From JAIBJP01 sp036506175 (GTDB taxonomy: Bacteria > Actinomycetota > Thermoleophilia > Gaiellales > Gaiellaceae): a DNA stretch of 19,648 nt. The position numbers and the translations under genes are program-made. The stretch's first letter is position 1. The number at the start of each line of letters is the position of its first letter. The DNA lies in assembly GCA_036506175.1 (NCBI GenBank), contig DASXSE010000011.1, positions 1 through 19,648 of the forward strand. The letters are read 5' to 3'. This document shows positions 7,339-14,646 of this stretch, piece by piece. Below the pieces are notes generated by a model, which did no database searches, was not told where the DNA came from, and saw only the letters and a list, made by a program, of their open reading frames with translations.

Positions 7339-8501
7339 GAGGACAGGAGACGACGAGAGATGATCAGCCGCTGGATGTCGGACGTGCCTTCCTCGATCTC
7401 CTCGAGCTTGGCGTCGCGCATCCACTTTTCGACCGGAAATTCACGCGAGTAGCCCCAGCCCCCAAGCGTCTGGACGGCGGCCCAGGTGCACCACATCGCC
7501 GTCTCGGAGGCGAAGAGCTTCGCCATCGCCGCCTCCTTCGTCACCTCCTCGCCAGCGTCGACCTTCCGGGCAGCGCGCCAGACGAGGAGCCGGGCGGCAT
7601 CGACGCGCGTGGCCATGTCAGCGAGGCGAAAGGCGACGGCTTGGTGCTCGCCGATCGGCTTGCCGAACTGCTCGCGGGTCTTCGCGTATTCGACGGAGTA
7701 CTCGAGGGCGGCGCGGGCGAGGCCGGTCGCAGCAGCGCCGAGCGTGACGCGGGAGCGGTCGAACGTCCGCATCAGGCCGGAGAAGCCCTCCCCTTCCTCG
7801 CCGAGCCGCCGGTCCTCTGATAGCTCCACGCCTTCCAGGAACAGCTCTGAGTTGACGATCGCACGCTGACCCATCTTCTTCATCGGCGGGCCGATCGTCA
7901 TGCCCTCGTCCCCGCGTTCGAGGACGAACGCCGTCACGCCCCTCGACCGGGTCCCCGGAGCGACCGTCGCGAACACGACGAAGTACTCCGCGACGCCACC
8001 GTTCGAGACCCACGTCTTCTGCCCGCGGAGGACGTAGCCGTTGCCGCTCCGCTCGGCCACGGTTTGGATGGACGCCGCGTCCGATCCTGAGCCGGGCTCC
8101 GTCGTTGCCAGTGCGCCGAGTGGCGGCCGTTCCCCGCTGAGCGGCTCGATCCAGCGCCGCTTTTGCTCGTCGGAACCGAGCACGAGGATCGGCTCGGCGA
8201 AGAACCCTCCCGACGTGATGAGGTTGCCGATCCCCGCGCATCCGAAGCAGAGTTCTTCCTGGACGATGCAACCGCTCAGACAGTCGGTCAGCCCGCCGCC
8301 GCCGTACTCCTCGGGCAGCATGAACGAGTTGAGACCGAGCGCGGCCGCCTTGTACCAGATCTCCCACGGCATCTCCGTGTCGGCCTCGTCGACCAGGGCA
8401 GAGACCGGGCGGATCTCTCGGATGGCGAAATCCCGGCAGAGGTCGCGAATCTCGCGCTGCTCTGCCGATAAGTCGAAGAGCTCCTGGGCCATCCCGCTCA
8501 T
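7335..8501 (-). CDS. Acyl-CoA dehydrogenase (FAD), second copy
   Basis: 388-residue acyl-CoA dehydrogenase, first gene of the minus-strand operon. Motifs are TEPGSGSD (substrate/FAD loop), WVSNGG, the FAD segment KTREQFGKPIGEHQAV, QTLGGWGYSREFPVEKWMRD, and catalytic Glu371 in EIEEGTSDIQR. It is closer to general short/branched-chain dehydrogenases than the plus-strand copy, and the two are clearly not recent duplicates. Start chosen at ATG 8501 because GGGAGGA lies about 10 nt upstream. The next in-frame ATG (8492) and a longer upstream extension are less likely. The stop overlaps the TTG start of the CoA synthetase. It diverges from the FAD oxidoreductase gene across a 62-bp gap that should hold both promoters; no clear consensus was found there. 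Confidence 0.93.
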   Translation of the reverse strand: MSGMAQELFDLSAEQREIRDLCRDFAIREIRPVSALVDEADTEMPWEIWYKAAALGLNSFMLPEEYGGGGLTDCLSGCIVQEELCFGCAGIGNLITSGGFFAEPILVLGSDEQKRRWIEPLSGERPPLGALATTEPGSGSDAASIQTVAERSGNGYVLRGQKTWVSNGGVAEYFVVFATVAPGTRSRGVTAFVLERGDEGMTIGPPMKKMGQRAIVNSELFLEGVELSEDRRLGEEGEGFSGLMRTFDRSRVTLGAAATGLARAALEYSVEYAKTREQFGKPIGEHQAVAFRLADMATRVDAARLLVWRAARKVDAGEEVTKEAAMAKLFASETAMWCTWAAVQTLGGWGYSREFPVEKWMRDAKLEEIEEGTSDIQRLIISRRLLSS

Positions 8502-8563
8502 GGGCGAGAATCCTCCCAGATTCACGTGACCACCATGCACACCCACTTCTCCGTGTCGGCAGA

Positions 8564-9673
8564 GTGAACGGCGAGTCCGCGTCGGTCGTCATCGTCGGCG
8601 GGGGCGCCATGGGGACGAGCGTGGCGCACCACCTCGCTGAGCTCGACGTGACCGACGTCGTCCTGTGCGAGAAGGAAACGCTCGGAAGCGGCTCCACGAG
8701 CAAGGCCGCGGGCGGCATTCGCGCTCAGTTCACCGACGAGCTCAACATCCGCATCGCCCTGCTCTCCCTGGTCGAGTTCCGCAACTTCGAGGAGCGGATC
8801 GGCGTCGACATCGGCTTCCAGGAAAACGGCTACCTCTTCCTGCTCGACAACCAGGAGGACGTCGTCCGCTTCAAGGAGGCCGTCGCGCTCCAGGGATCTC
8901 TCGGCGTCCTCTCGACCGAGCTGACGCTGGACGAGGTGCTCGAGCTCGTGCCGCAGCTCGAGACGGAGGGTCTCCGTGGTGCGACGTACTGCCCGCGTGA
9001 CGGTCATGCGACTCCTGAGGCGGTCGTACGCGGGTACGCGGCCGCGGCGGCGAAGAAAGGGGTGCGCATCCGCCAGGGAGTGGAGGTCAAGCGCATCCTT
9101 GTCCTCGGCAACAAGATCCTCGGCGTCGAAACGAGCGAGGGCCGCATCAAGACAGACGTGGTGGTCTGTACAGCCGGCGTTTCGTCGCGGGAGGTCGCCT
9201 CCCTTGTCGGCGTCGACCTCCCGATCGTCGGCGAGCCCCGCTGGATGCACTACACACCCGAGGCGGGCGACCTGCCGGAGCGGCTGCCGCTGACGATCGA
9301 CTTCTCGACCGGCTTCTACTTCCATCGGGAGGGGCCGGGGTTGGTGTTCGGTGGTCGCGAGCCGACGATCGAAGGGGTTGCGACACATGCGACCCGGCGG
9401 CTGCCTCTTCTCACCGAGTTGCCGATCCAATCCTCTTGGTGGGGGTACTACGAGATGAGCCCCGACCACAACGCACTCGTGGGTGAGGCCGAAGAGCCCA
9501 ACCGCTTCCTCTACGCCGCCGGCTTCTCCGGCCACGGCTTCCAGCAGTGCCCGGCGGTCGGCGAGTATCTCGCCGAACGAATTGTCGGGATCGTGCCCAC
9601 GCTCAACCTCGCCGCGTTCTCGGCGCAGCGTTTCGCGCACGGCCAGCCCCGCGAAGAGCAGTTCGTCATCTAG
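8564..9673 (+). CDS. FAD-dependent amine/amino-acid oxidoreductase (DAO family, SoxB-like)
   Basis: 369-residue DAO-superfamily flavoprotein with an N-terminal dinucleotide-binding GGGAMG (12-17), the acidic residue of CEK ending the second strand, and GSGSTSKAAGGIRAQF. That last motif resembles the beta subunit of heterotetrameric sarcosine oxidase and related HcnC/opine-oxidase proteins. The C-terminal FAD contact AGFSGHGFQQCPAVGEYLAE is also typical. It would oxidise a secondary or N-methyl amine or an imino acid. No alpha, gamma or delta sarcosine oxidase subunits are nearby, so it may work alone or with a separate electron acceptor. With the CntA/GbcA-like oxygenase next door, successive N-demethylation is an attractive inference. 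It starts at GTG with no good SD. Confidence 0.88.
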   Translation: MNGESASVVIVGGGAMGTSVAHHLAELDVTDVVLCEKETLGSGSTSKAAGGIRAQFTDELNIRIALLSLVEFRNFEERIGVDIGFQENGYLFLLDNQEDVVRFKEAVALQGSLGVLSTELTLDEVLELVPQLETEGLRGATYCPRDGHATPEAVVRGYAAAAAKKGVRIRQGVEVKRILVLGNKILGVETSEGRIKTDVVVCTAGVSSREVASLVGVDLPIVGEPRWMHYTPEAGDLPERLPLTIDFSTGFYFHREGPGLVFGGREPTIEGVATHATRRLPLLTELPIQSSWWGYYEMSPDHNALVGEAEEPNRFLYAAGFSGHGFQQCPAVGEYLAERIVGIVPTLNLAAFSAQRFAHGQPREEQFVI

Positions 9674-9674
9674 C

Positions 9675-10268
9675 GTGCGCCTGTTCGTTTTCGCCCGTCA
9701 CGCGGAGTCCATGCTCAACGTCGAGGGCCGCGTGAACGGCGATCCAGCGCGGCAGATCCCGCTGACGGACCGCGGCCGCCAGCAGGCGGCCGATCTCGGT
9801 CAGATGGTCGCGAACGTGCCGTTGGACGTCTGCATCCACACGCGGTTCCCACGCACTCGGAAAACGGCCGAGATCGCGATCTCGGGGCGGGGAATCCCCA
9901 TGGTCGAGGAGCCGCTCTTCGACGACATCGACATCGGGGAGCTCGAAGGACGCCTGATCGACGATTACCGCGCGTGGAAGCACGAGCACTCCCGGAGCGA
10001 TCCCTTTCCCGGCGGCGAGAGCCTGGACGACGCTGCGCGCAGGTACGTCCAGGGTTTCGAGGGACTGCTTGCCCGGCCCGAGGTCTCCATCCTCGCGGTC
10101 GTGCACGAGATTCCCATTCGGTACGCGTTGAACGGGGCGATGGTCTCGGATTCGCTCGACGCACCGGCCCACGAGGTTCCGAACGCGACTCCATATCTCT
10201 TCGACGAGCAAGGGCTCGAGCGCGCCATTGCCGGAATCGAGCGTCTCGTCGGTAAAGTGGCGGCGTAA
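9675..10268 (+). CDS. Histidine phosphatase (phosphoglycerate mutase superfamily)
   Basis: 197-residue protein starting at GTG one base after the oxidoreductase stop (TAG-C-GTG, the same junction as at 1782-1788). It has the phospho-acceptor motif ARHAES with Arg8/His9, the PGGES loop (112-116), an acidic segment DIDIGELEG that should supply the proton donor, and the second catalytic histidine His144 in VVHEIPIR. The superfamily includes phosphatases for small phosphorylated metabolites as well as mutases. Nothing marks this one as glycolytic. Its stop codon lies 1-2 nt before the TPP riboswitch, so it may share transcription with the thiamin-salvage genes. The substrate is unknown. Confidence 0.85.
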   Translation: MRLFVFARHAESMLNVEGRVNGDPARQIPLTDRGRQQAADLGQMVANVPLDVCIHTRFPRTRKTAEIAISGRGIPMVEEPLFDDIDIGELEGRLIDDYRAWKHEHSRSDPFPGGESLDDAARRYVQGFEGLLARPEVSILAVVHEIPIRYALNGAMVSDSLDAPAHEVPNATPYLFDEQGLERAIAGIERLVGKVAA

Positions 10269-10269
10269 C

Positions 10270-10358
10270 ACCGGGGAGCCGCTTCCTAGCGGCTGAGAGG
10301 AGGCTCGGGAGCCTCGACCCGCCGAACCTGATCTGGGTCATGCCAGCGAAGGGAGAGC
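10270..10358 (+). promoter_or_regulatory. TPP riboswitch (THI element)
   Basis: All conserved blocks of the thiamin pyrophosphate aptamer are present: GGGGAGCC at 10273-10280, the P2 stem GCCGC/GCGGC (10278-10282 with 10289-10293), CTGAGA at 10293-10298, a P3 hairpin GAGGCTC/GAGCCTC (10300-10306 with 10309-10315), GACCC, then GAACCTGATCTGGG followed by TCATGCCAGCGAAGGGA up to 10354. The terminal AGGGAG also serves as the SD of the ATG at 10361, which points to control of translation by SD occlusion when TPP binds. No separate terminator hairpin is visible. The element begins right after the phosphatase stop, so its promoter is either the upstream operon's or lies inside that gene; TTGCCG-N19-TAAAGT at 10228-10258 is a weak candidate. 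Confidence 0.95.
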
Positions 10359-10360
10359 GG

Positions 10361-11689
10361 ATGGACACGGAAGAGCGCACGTGGGGGATCACGCCCGTGC
10401 CGGAGCGGCTGCGCACGCTCTCGTTCAGCGACGTGGGACTACTCTGGGGGAGCCTCGGCATCAGCCTGCTGGTCATCGTCGCGGGCACGCTGTTGGCACC
10501 GCTGGGATTGCAGCGCGCACTCCTCGCGACGGGAGTGGGCGCGGTGCTCGGCTGTGCGCTCCTAGGCGTGGCCGGACTTATTGGTGCGGAGCGGCGCGTG
10601 CCGGGGATGGTGCTGCTACGCGACCCGCTCGGCCGCCGCGGCTCGTACGTGCCGACGGCGCTCAACGTCCTCCAGAATCTCGGTTGGGCGACATTCGAGC
10701 TGATCGTGATCGCGACTGCCGCGAGCGCGCTTGCCGACCGACTCTTCGGCTTTCACGAGCGGCGTGCTTGGGTGCTCGTCTTCGCAGCGATCACCCTGGC
10801 CCTCGCGCTGGCGGGACCGATCTCATTCGTGCGCCGCTACGTGCGCCGCTTTGCGGTGTGGGCGGTGGTCGCTTCGACCGGCTACTTGACCTGGTGGGCC
10901 CTCGACGGCGCGCACGTCGGCCATCTCAGGACGGCGAATCATCAGGGCGGGCTGACTTTCTGGCAGGGCGTCGACCTGACAGTCGCCATGGCGGCTTCAT
11001 GGCTCCCTCTCGCAGCCGACTACACGCGCTTCGCACGCAGCGGGCGCGGCGCGTTCTGGGGGACGGCAGTCGGCTATCTCGTTCCGCTCGCTTGGCTCTA
11101 TGCGCTCGGGGCGCTCCTCTTCCTCTCCCGCGGGCTGGACGACACCACTGCGCTCCTGACTGCCGTCGCCGGAGGAGGAATAGCGAGTGCGCTTGCCCTC
11201 CTCGCACTGACGGTCGACGAGACGGACGAGCCGTTCGCCAACGTGTACTCGGCTGCCGTCTCGCTCCAGAACCTCTTTCCGCAGGCCCCGCAGAGGCTCC
11301 TGATCGTCGCCGTCACCGCGGTCTCGACACTCGGCGCGCTGGCGTTCGACCTGCGCAACTACCAGAGCTTCCTCTTCCTCCTCGGTTCGTTCTTCGTTCC
11401 GCTCTTCGGAGTTCTCGCGGCGGATTACCTCCATGGCGCCGGCTCTCCTGTCGCCGTGCGTTGGAGCGGTCTGCTCACCTGGCTGGCCGGCTTCGCCGCA
11501 TATCAGTGGATCCAGCCAACCGGTCCGGCTTGGTGGACCGACCTCGTGATACGACTTCCCGGCGCGGGAGAGTTCACCGGCGGCGCGTCGCTTCCCTCGT
11601 TCGCCCTCGCTTTCGCGCTCTACGCGGGCTTACGGTACGCGCGTGCGCCTCTTGGGCGTCGTCGGGCTCGTTTCGCTGGATCGCGTTGA
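10361..11689 (+). CDS. cytX: NCS1-family transporter, CytX-type (hydroxymethylpyrimidine uptake)
   Basis: 442-residue membrane protein with about 12 hydrophobic segments, of the nucleobase:cation symporter-1 family. The N-terminus WGITPVPERLRTLSFSDV followed by LLWGSLGISLLVIVAGTLL matches the CytX branch, which is linked to thiamin genes. The TPP riboswitch directly upstream supports import of the thiamin precursor HMP or a close pyrimidine. ATG 10361 is chosen because it sits 5-6 nt after AGGGAG of the riboswitch; an in-frame ATG at 10340 lies inside the aptamer core and is not a plausible start. The 3' end overlaps the following kinase by 47 nt, indicating a two-gene operon. Substrate specificity is inferred, not seen. 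Confidence 0.9.
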   Translation: MDTEERTWGITPVPERLRTLSFSDVGLLWGSLGISLLVIVAGTLLAPLGLQRALLATGVGAVLGCALLGVAGLIGAERRVPGMVLLRDPLGRRGSYVPTALNVLQNLGWATFELIVIATAASALADRLFGFHERRAWVLVFAAITLALALAGPISFVRRYVRRFAVWAVVASTGYLTWWALDGAHVGHLRTANHQGGLTFWQGVDLTVAMAASWLPLAADYTRFARSGRGAFWGTAVGYLVPLAWLYALGALLFLSRGLDDTTALLTAVAGGGIASALALLALTVDETDEPFANVYSAAVSLQNLFPQAPQRLLIVAVTAVSTLGALAFDLRNYQSFLFLLGSFFVPLFGVLAADYLHGAGSPVAVRWSGLLTWLAGFAAYQWIQPTGPAWWTDLVIRLPGAGEFTGGASLPSFALAFALYAGLRYARAPLGRRRARFAGSR

Positions 11690-12440
11690 CGGCGGTTTGC
11701 CTCGCCTTGGCGGCGCGCCCTACTATGCGGCGCGGTCCCTGCGGCTCCTCGGCCATCCGGCGGTCCTGGCGACAAAGCTCGCTGCGGAAGACAGTGGTCG
11801 CGGGCTCCACGCACTAGGCGTCTCCGTCGTTTCGCGTTCGGCGGCGCGGACGATCTCCTTCCGCATCGAGAACACCGGCGACGGCCGCAGCATGGAAGTC
11901 GAGGAGCTCGGCGAGCCGTGGACTCCGGAGGAGGCCCGTGGCTGGCTTGCCCACGCGCTCGCGCACGCTGACTGGGTGCATGCCGGCGCGCTGACGCGCG
12001 ACGATTTCCCAGTGGAAACGCTCGCTCTTCTCGGACGGGGACGAACCCTGAGCCTGGACGGGCAGGCACTCGTGCGGCCGGCCCGAATCGGGCCCGTCGA
12101 GCTCGACGGCGACTACGACCCTGCGGTGCTGGAGCACGTCGACGTGCTCAAGCTCGCCGGCGACGAAGCCGCCACGCTCGGCCTCTCCTACGACGAGCGC
12201 TCACTCGGATCGCTGGGCGTGCGGGAGATCGTCGTCACGCTCGGGAGCCGAGGCTGCGTCGTCTACGCCGACGGCATCGCCGAGCACGTCCCCGCGCGCC
12301 CACTCGAGGTGGTCGACCCGACCGGAGCCGGTGATGCCTTCATGGCCGCTTATCTGTCGTACCGCCGTCGCCGCCATGGGCCGCCGTCTGCGGCCAGGCT
12401 CGCCTCGGAGGTGGTGCACCGCCTCCTCAGTCGAGCCTGA
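11643..12440 (+). CDS. PfkB/ribokinase-family small-molecule kinase
   Basis: 265-residue kinase, shorter than the roughly 310 residues usual for sugar kinases of this family. It has an N-terminal substrate-binding aspartate region (GLVSLDRVDGGLPRLGGAPY), the GG..YAARSLRLLG segment, and the C-terminal signature DPTGAGDAF with the catalytic Asp and anion hole, preceded by VVTLGSRGCVVY. The GTG start lies 47 nt inside the end of the CytX gene, so it is translated from the same TPP-controlled message. HMP kinases (ThiD) belong to the same superfamily, so a role phosphorylating the pyrimidine imported by CytX is a reasonable inference. A sugar or nucleoside kinase is the alternative. Its end overlaps the convergent PhzF gene by 14 bp. 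Confidence 0.87.
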   Translation: MRLLGVVGLVSLDRVDGGLPRLGGAPYYAARSLRLLGHPAVLATKLAAEDSGRGLHALGVSVVSRSAARTISFRIENTGDGRSMEVEELGEPWTPEEARGWLAHALAHADWVHAGALTRDDFPVETLALLGRGRTLSLDGQALVRPARIGPVELDGDYDPAVLEHVDVLKLAGDEAATLGLSYDERSLGSLGVREIVVTLGSRGCVVYADGIAEHVPARPLEVVDPTGAGDAFMAAYLSYRRRRHGPPSAARLASEVVHRLLSRA

Positions 12441-13275
12441 ACTCGCCGCGGGCGACGACGACCGCGGCGCCGCCCACCTCGACGCGCCCGATCCGCTCCG
12501 CCGAGGCTTGGGCGCGGGCGTGAAGCGTGCTCGGCCGCCGGATCTCAGCGCCCTGTGAGATCCGGATCTCCGTGCCCGAATCGACGAGGCCGTGGCGGAC
12601 GACGTGGCAGGCGAGCGGTCCTGCGGCCGATCCGGTCGCAGGATCCTCTGGCACTCCGCCGCCCGGGGCGAACATGCGCGTCTTCCAGCGTGCGCCTTCC
12701 CCTGCGATGCAGTTGACACCCAGGACATCGTTCAGCCCGCTGAGGGCGTTCATGTCCGGCTGGAGCGCCGCGACTTCGGATTCACTGCCCAGGGTGACGA
12801 ACACGTGGCGCAGACCGTTGTCGTAGACCTCGACGGGCAGCTCCGACTCGCTGACTCCGAGCGCAGACAGGAGATCGGCGTCGTCCGGATACGGCTCGAC
12901 CGTCGGAGTGGGCTGCGTCATCCAACCGAAGACGATCCTCGCCCCCTCCCGCTCGAGCCTGACGGGGATGATGCCCGCACCCGTCTCCAGCCTGATTTCG
13001 GCGAGCTGCAGCGGGCCCGCGAGGACGAAGGCGGTTCCGAGCGTTGGATGGCCGGCGAAGGGGACCTCAACAGCGGGCGTGAAGATGCGAATGCGGGCGT
13101 GCCCTTCGCCTTCGGCGGGGTAGACGAAGACGGTTTCGGACAGGTTGAGCTCCCGCGCGAGCGGTTGCAGCCGGTCCTCCGGCAGCTCGCGCGCATCCGT
13201 GAAGACCGCCAGCCCGTTTCCGGCCAGCGGAGTGTCCGTGAAGACGTCCGCGATGACGTAACGGAAAGCGGGCAT
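12427..13275 (-). CDS. PhzF-family isomerase/epimerase
   Basis: 282-residue protein of the diaminopimelate-epimerase-like fold. It shows the family N-terminus RYVIADVFTDTPLAGNGLAV, the catalytic acid Glu47 in LNLSETVFV (equivalent to Glu45 of PhzF), FAGHPTLGTAF (73-83), and the second half-site motif EDPATGSAAG. Length matches the family. It lies downstream of a GNAT gene with a one-base TGATG stop/start overlap, so it is probably the second gene of a two-gene operon. Most members in genomes without phenazine genes have unknown substrates. No phenazine gene is here, so phenazine synthesis is not implied. Confidence 0.9.
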   Translation of the reverse strand: MPAFRYVIADVFTDTPLAGNGLAVFTDARELPEDRLQPLARELNLSETVFVYPAEGEGHARIRIFTPAVEVPFAGHPTLGTAFVLAGPLQLAEIRLETGAGIIPVRLEREGARIVFGWMTQPTPTVEPYPDDADLLSALGVSESELPVEVYDNGLRHVFVTLGSESEVAALQPDMNALSGLNDVLGVNCIAGEGARWKTRMFAPGGGVPEDPATGSAAGPLACHVVRHGLVDSGTEIRISQGAEIRRPSTLHARAQASAERIGRVEVGGAAVVVARGEFRLD

Positions 13276-13817
13276 CAGCCTCGAAGCTCGAAGACGTGCT
13301 CGAGGCCGTCATCGGGGTCGATGTGCTCGCCGGTGCGCACGAAGCCCAGCTTATGGATGATCGCCAGAGAGGGCTTGTTATCCGGGGCGACGGAGGCGAC
13401 GAAGTGATCGATGCCTTGCGTCCGCGCCCAGGCGATCAGCGCCGCGACCGCCTCGGTCGCGTAGCCCTGTCGCCGGTGGTTCGGGCTGATCCCGTACCCA
13501 ATCTCGAGGGCGTCTGCGGCGTCGACCGCGTTGACCCCCGGCTGGCCGTGGAAGCCCGCGTTGCCGACCACCAGACGGCCCGCGTCCCTGAAGGCGAGCT
13601 CGCGTCCCAGCCAACGCTGTACCGTGGGGTCTAGGCGAACCTGCTCGAGCCGGCGGCTCATGAAGCGCTCTACGGACGGTTCCAGCGGCTCGATGGGAAG
13701 CGTGACGCCGAGGAGCGCTCCGGCCTCCTCGAAACGCTCGGCCAGGATCGCCTCCATGAAGGCGGGCGTCATGGACACAAGGTCGAGGCGCGGCGTACGG
13801 ATGTGCGGAACGTCCAC
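13275..13817 (-). CDS. GNAT-family N-acetyltransferase (RimJ/RimL-like)
   Basis: 180-residue acetyltransferase. IRTPRLDLV near the N-terminus is the usual opening of the RimJ-like GNAT subgroup. The acetyl-CoA pyrophosphate loop is HRRQGYATEAVAALIAWA, preceded by EIGYGISP and followed by VAPDNKPSLAIIHKLGF. I chose GTG 13817 because it puts IRTPRL close to the N-terminus and follows a TAGTCT box by 7 nt; the frame stays open further upstream, but that extension would run into the divergent cyclase gene. The stop overlaps the PhzF ATG (TGATG). The acceptor substrate is unknown; the group includes both protein N-terminal and small-molecule acetylases. Confidence 0.85.
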   Translation of the reverse strand: MDVPHIRTPRLDLVSMTPAFMEAILAERFEEAGALLGVTLPIEPLEPSVERFMSRRLEQVRLDPTVQRWLGRELAFRDAGRLVVGNAGFHGQPGVNAVDAADALEIGYGISPNHRRQGYATEAVAALIAWARTQGIDHFVASVAPDNKPSLAIIHKLGFVRTGEHIDPDDGLEHVFELRG

Positions 13818-13824
13818 GCCGCGA

Positions 13825-13830
13825 AGACTA
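13825..13830 (-). promoter_or_regulatory. Putative -10 box (TAGTCT) for the GNAT-PhzF operon
   Basis: On the minus strand TAGTCT ends 7 nt before the GTG at 13817, consistent with a leaderless transcript. It overlaps the plus-strand -10 candidate at 13829-13834 by two bases. Confidence 0.35.
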
Positions 13831-13834
13831 AGCT
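13829..13834 (+). promoter_or_regulatory. Putative -10 box (TAAGCT) for the adenylate cyclase
   Basis: TAAGCT lies 8 nt before ATG 13843, with no SD between, consistent with leaderless transcription. The same hexamer stands 7 nt before the ATG at 18844. Confidence 0.35.
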
Positions 13835-13842
13835 CCTCCGCG

Positions 13843-14646
13843 ATGACCAAGATGTCCACCGAAGAGACTTGGCGCAGAATGCTCCTCGGCGAGCTCCCCG
13901 GGATCGCCCGTTTCAAGCGCATCATGAAGGCACTGCCGGGAAGCCCGCGCTGCAAGCTCTGCCTCGCGCCATTTGGGAGGCCCGGAAGCGTTCTCGTGCG
14001 CGCTATCGGGAACCGGCCCTCGCCGCTGAACCGCCGGATCTGTACCGCTTGCATTCGGCACATCCACAAGCACCCCGGCGGAGCCGAGGTCGACGTGACC
14101 GCGCTCTTCGCGGACGTGCGCGGCTCGACGGCACTCGCCGAGCACCTGCCGCCGGGCGAGTTCGGCCAGCTCCTCGCACGCTTCTACGGAGTCGCCGCGC
14201 GCGTCGTCGACCGGTACGACGGAATCGTCGACAAGTTCGTGGGCGACGAGGCCGTCGCGCTCTTCCTGCCCGGATTCGCGGGGCCGGAGCATGCGGTATG
14301 CGCCATCGAAGCCGGCCGGGAGCTCATGCGCGAAACCGGAAACGACAGCGCCGAGCCGTGGATCCCGCTCGGCGCTGCGGTGCACACGGGCAGGTCGTAC
14401 GTCGGGACAGTGGGCGAGGGCGACGCATTGGACTTCACCGCGGTCGGAGACACGATCAACACAGCCGCGCGCCTCACCGCCGCGGCCGGGGCAGGCGAGA
14501 TTCTCATCAGCGCCGCCGCCGCCCAGGCGGCGGGCCTGGAAACCTCAGGGCTCGAGAAGCGGACGCTCGAGCTCCGCGGGCGAGAGGGGATCGTCGAGGC
14601 CTGGGCTCAGCGGGCGAGCTCGGCGCTCGAGGCGACACGGGCGTAA
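13843..14646 (+). CDS. Soluble class III adenylate cyclase with N-terminal four-cysteine module
   Basis: 267-residue protein without membrane segments. The N-terminal part has two CxxC pairs (Cys37/Cys40 in CKLC and Cys67/Cys70 in CTAC), which look like a zinc-binding treble-clef or ribbon module. The C-terminal class III cyclase domain (about 82-250) has both metal-binding aspartates (Asp91 in FADVRGST; Asp135 in KFVGDEAVALF), the adenine-selecting pair Lys131 and Asp197, and the transition-state residues Asn206 and Arg210 in INTAARL. It should therefore be an active, ATP-specific cyclase producing cAMP. Starts at ATG 13843, or possibly ATG 13852. Its 3' end overlaps the convergent isochorismatase-like gene by 40 bp. 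How the cysteine module regulates it is unknown. Confidence 0.9.
   Translation: MTKMSTEETWRRMLLGELPGIARFKRIMKALPGSPRCKLCLAPFGRPGSVLVRAIGNRPSPLNRRICTACIRHIHKHPGGAEVDVTALFADVRGSTALAEHLPPGEFGQLLARFYGVAARVVDRYDGIVDKFVGDEAVALFLPGFAGPEHAVCAIEAGRELMRETGNDSAEPWIPLGAAVHTGRSYVGTVGEGDALDFTAVGDTINTAARLTAAAGAGEILISAAAAQAAGLETSGLEKRTLELRGREGIVEAWAQRASSALEATRA

Noticed and set aside
10340..10342. In-frame ATG as the cytX start
   Set aside because: It lies inside the conserved TCATGCC part of the TPP aptamer and has no SD. ATG 10361 has one.
10381..11817. 478-codon plus-strand frame overlapping cytX
   Set aside because: Arginine/proline-rich out-of-frame translation. The real frame has about 12 membrane segments and follows the riboswitch SD.
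12427..13275. Phenazine biosynthesis
   Set aside because: Only a PhzF-fold protein is present. No other phz gene occurs, and most PhzF-family members are unrelated to phenazines.
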